From Sophora flavescens (lineage: Eukaryota; Streptophyta; Magnoliopsida; Fabales; Fabaceae), in contig CM061067.1 of assembly GCA_030762895.1 (NCBI GenBank), positions 172,358,518 through 172,422,517 of the forward strand: a DNA stretch of 64,000 nt, written 5' to 3'. Under the pieces are notes generated by a model. That model saw nothing but the letters and a program-made list of their open reading frames with translations. It searched no databases and was not told the origin of the DNA. The position numbers and the translations under genes are program-made. Positions 61,951 through 64,000 of this stretch are shown here, one piece after another. Positions within the stretch are counted from its first letter, which is position 1; every line of letters begins with the position of its first letter.

Positions 61951-62081
61951 ACAAAACTGATTTTTTTGATAAATAACACTTCGAGAGTCCTTGTGAGACG
62001 ACATCCGAGTTATCGCCCTAAACTACAGTTTTATAAACCGCTCGTTCTTTTTGGCGCGTGCGCGACAGCGCGACCAAAAAT

Positions 62082-62099
62082 TGGCGCCGTTGCCGGGGA
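62082..62099 (+). other. Primer binding site, tRNA-Asp type
   Basis: TGGCGCCGTTGCCGGGGA is the typical start of the internal domain in plant Athila-type elements, where it pairs with the 3' end of tRNA-Asp. It sits five bases after the proposed LTR end. Confidence 0.85.
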
Positions 62100-62170
62100 C
62101 TCTTGTTTGTTATTCTTCACATTTTATTTTTCTTTTCTTTCTTTTATTTTCGTTTTTGTTTTGAATTGGT

Positions 62171-63490
62171 CTGGCTACTAGGTCTAATTGCCCTGAATTG
62201 TGTGATTTTGATCCTGAAATTGAAAGAACACTGCACACACGCCGTAGGGAAATTCGGGCTAGTACTAGTGGTGATTCTAATTCTAAAACTGTTTTTGAAA
62301 ACATGGGTGACCAAAGGACATTAAGACAGCTTACTGCCCCTGATGTAAATTACAATGGTTTGTGTATTGCATATCCTGGTGCTGATACTCCTTTTGAATT
62401 AAAATCTGGTTTCATTCACTTGTTGCCAAAGTTTAATGGTCTTGCAGGTGAGGATCCACACAAGCACTTGAAGGAATTCCAGGTTGTCTGCTCCACAACC
62501 TCGAGATCAGAGGGAGTAACTGAGGATAGCATCAAGCTAAAAGTTTTTCCGTTCTCACTCCAGGGAGCTGCAAAGGATTGGCTGTTATATCTTGAGCCGA
62601 ACTCTATCATCACCTGGAATGATTTGAAGAGGGTTTTCTTAGAGAGATATTTTCCTGCTTCCAGAGCTGCGTCAATAAGGAAGGAAATATGTGGCATCAG
62701 ACAAGGAAATGAGTCGTTAGCTGAATATTGGGAAAGATTCAAGCATTTGGTATCCAGCTGCCCTCAGCATCAGATTTCTGAACAGCTTCTTATCCAGTAC
62801 TTTTATGAGGGGTTACTGTTGATGGATAGGAATCTTTTGGATGCTGCTAGTGGGGGGGGCACTTGTTGATAAGACCCCAGCTGCTGCCAAGCAACTCATT
62901 GAAAATATGTCACTGAATTCCCAGCAGTTTACTACCAGAAGAAATTCTGTTGAGACAAGAGGTGTGCATGAGGTCCATTGCTCTTCGTCCAACCAGGCCC
63001 TTGAGAATATAATGGATGAGCTCACTTCTTTTGTAAGGCAATTGGCAATAGACAGGGTTCAGCCTGCAAGGTTATGTGGCATATGCAATTCTTCCTGAGC
63101 ACCCATATGATGCATGCCCCATCCGAGAGAGAAGAGTTTGTCGGTGAAGCGCCTCAAGCTTATGCATTAAATCCCTATAATCAAGGAAATAGTCGAACCG
63201 TCGACAGCACTCCAGACCTCTCCACCAATAGGTACCATCCCAACTGGAGGAATCATCCTAATCTGCGGTATGGGAACTCATCCCAACAACAACCGATGGC
63301 ACCTCAGAATCCTCCTCCAGTGACCACTTCTGCACCTTCATTAGAAGACTTGGTCAAGCAAATGGCTGCAACCAATCTCCAGTTTCAGCAGCAAGTAGGT
63401 CAGTTCCAGGCTTCACAGCACGCTTTCAAAGAAATAGAGGCTAGCATTCAGGCTTTGCATACACAGTTGGACAGCTTGCCGCATCCATAA
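62171..63490 (+). pseudogene. Athila-type gag, frameshifted
   Basis: Retrotransposon gag packages element RNA into cytoplasmic particles. Seen here: FDPEIERTL at the N-terminus; the gag domain with GLAGEDPHKHLKEF, FPFSLQGAAKDWL and VFLERYFPASRAA; then a CGIC zinc-knuckle start and a Pro/Gln-rich part with PSLEDLVKQMAATNLQFQQQ. Frames change at about 62855 (a run of eight G in DAASGG), about 63095 (within the zinc knuckle) and near 63490. No ATG is present at the expected start: CTG at 62171 stands before GCTACTAGG, and the first in-frame ATG is at 62303. The homopolymer shift may be a sequencing error; the others suggest decay. Confidence 0.8.
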
Positions 63491-64000
63491 ACAACATACA
63501 GCAAGGTCAAGGGACAACCCAGCTGCCGGCACAAACAGTGATAAATCCCAATGTCTCCAATCCTAATGTGAGTGTTATTTCTTTGAGATCTGGAAAAGTT
63601 ATTGAGGCCACCTCTGGAAAAGATGAAGAAACTATTGAGGTAACTCCACGAGCCTCTTTGTTGATGTTGAAGTTGAGAAAGTGTACAGACCACCGATTCC
63701 CTTCCCACACAGATTACGAAAAAATAAGAAGATTGGTGGTGAAGACAAGGAGAGGGAAATTTTAGATGTGTTCGAAAAGGTAGTCGTAGAATATTCCTCT
63801 TCTAGATGTGATCAAGCGGTGCCTAAGTATGCAAAATTTCTGAAGGATTTATGCACCAACAAGAGAAGGTTGAAGAATAATGAGAGAGTTAACTTGGGAA
63901 GAAATGTCTCGGCTCTTATCCGGTCTAAGCTCTGCACCGAGATAGAGTTCTTGTTTCGCGACTACTCGGGCATTACCACGAAGTGCAAGGATCGGGGCAC
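63491..64000 (+). pseudogene. Start of Athila-type protease region, cut by window end
   Basis: Frame 63538-63765 includes SVISLRSGK, the linker that commonly follows gag in Athila polyproteins. A further shift near 63740 leads into a frame with VPKYAKFLKDLCTNKRRL and SALIRSKL, which normally precede the aspartic protease. The protease active site, reverse transcriptase and integrase are not in the window. Confidence 0.65.

Larger units (their letters stand above)
60824..62076 (+). mobile_element. 5' LTR of an Athila-type Ty3/gypsy element
   Basis: The LTR lies between the truncated LINE and the primer binding site. Likely ends are TGGCTAG (60824; an alternative TG is at 60833) and CGACCA (62071-62076). 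It has a TATAAATA promoter at 61380-61387, a CpG-rich motif cluster at 61018-61360 and a run of 21 C at 61930-61950. Length is about 1.25 kb. The second LTR lies beyond the window, so ends could not be confirmed by comparison. Confidence 0.7.

Overview
The window is nuclear DNA of a flowering plant, most likely a eudicot. It is AT-rich, a D-type cyclin gene is split by five short exons, and almost everything else is transposable-element (TE) sequence: a Ty3/gypsy Athila-type element, a LINE, a large solo LTR, a Helitron terminus and GC-richer composite repeats. I see no rRNA, tRNA or organellar block.

Layout. 1-1533: a 27-28 bp minisatellite, a 197 bp tandem duplication and AT-rich sequence without a gene. 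1534-19472: three diverged head-to-tail copies of a roughly 5-6 kb composite repeat. Each carries a ~37 bp VNTR, a broken coiled-coil reading frame, a 58-75 bp minisatellite and a shared AT-rich tail. 19473-35124: an AT-rich block that starts with a Helitron 3' terminus (element on the minus strand) and contains a 4.08 kb solo LTR with an exact 5 bp target-site duplication. The LTR holds an unrecognised 170-residue acidic ORF. 35125-35624: 500 Ns. 35625-53745: a second, near-identical version of 17066-35124. Because both copies abut the gap and both get worse towards it, I read this as two overlapping contig ends that were never merged (or two haplotypes), not as a biological duplication.

53746-59270 is the only host-gene region. 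A D-type cyclin of five exons and 320 codons lies on the minus strand at 55098-57076, and a perfect E2F consensus lies about 610 bp upstream of its start codon. 59270-60823 is the decayed 3' part of a minus-strand LINE (zinc-finger RVT and RNase H regions). It is cut by an Athila-type LTR retrotransposon on the plus strand: 5' LTR about 60824-62076, tRNA-Asp-type primer binding site 62082-62099, frameshifted gag and the start of the protease region, running off the window end.

Only the cyclin gene appears to be an intact host gene. The rest records nested insertion: solo LTR inside a probable Helitron, that Helitron abutting composite repeats, and Athila inside a LINE. The least explained items are the acidic ORF with a Cys/His-rich tail in the solo LTR, the composite repeat family, and the CpG-rich motif cluster in the Athila LTR.
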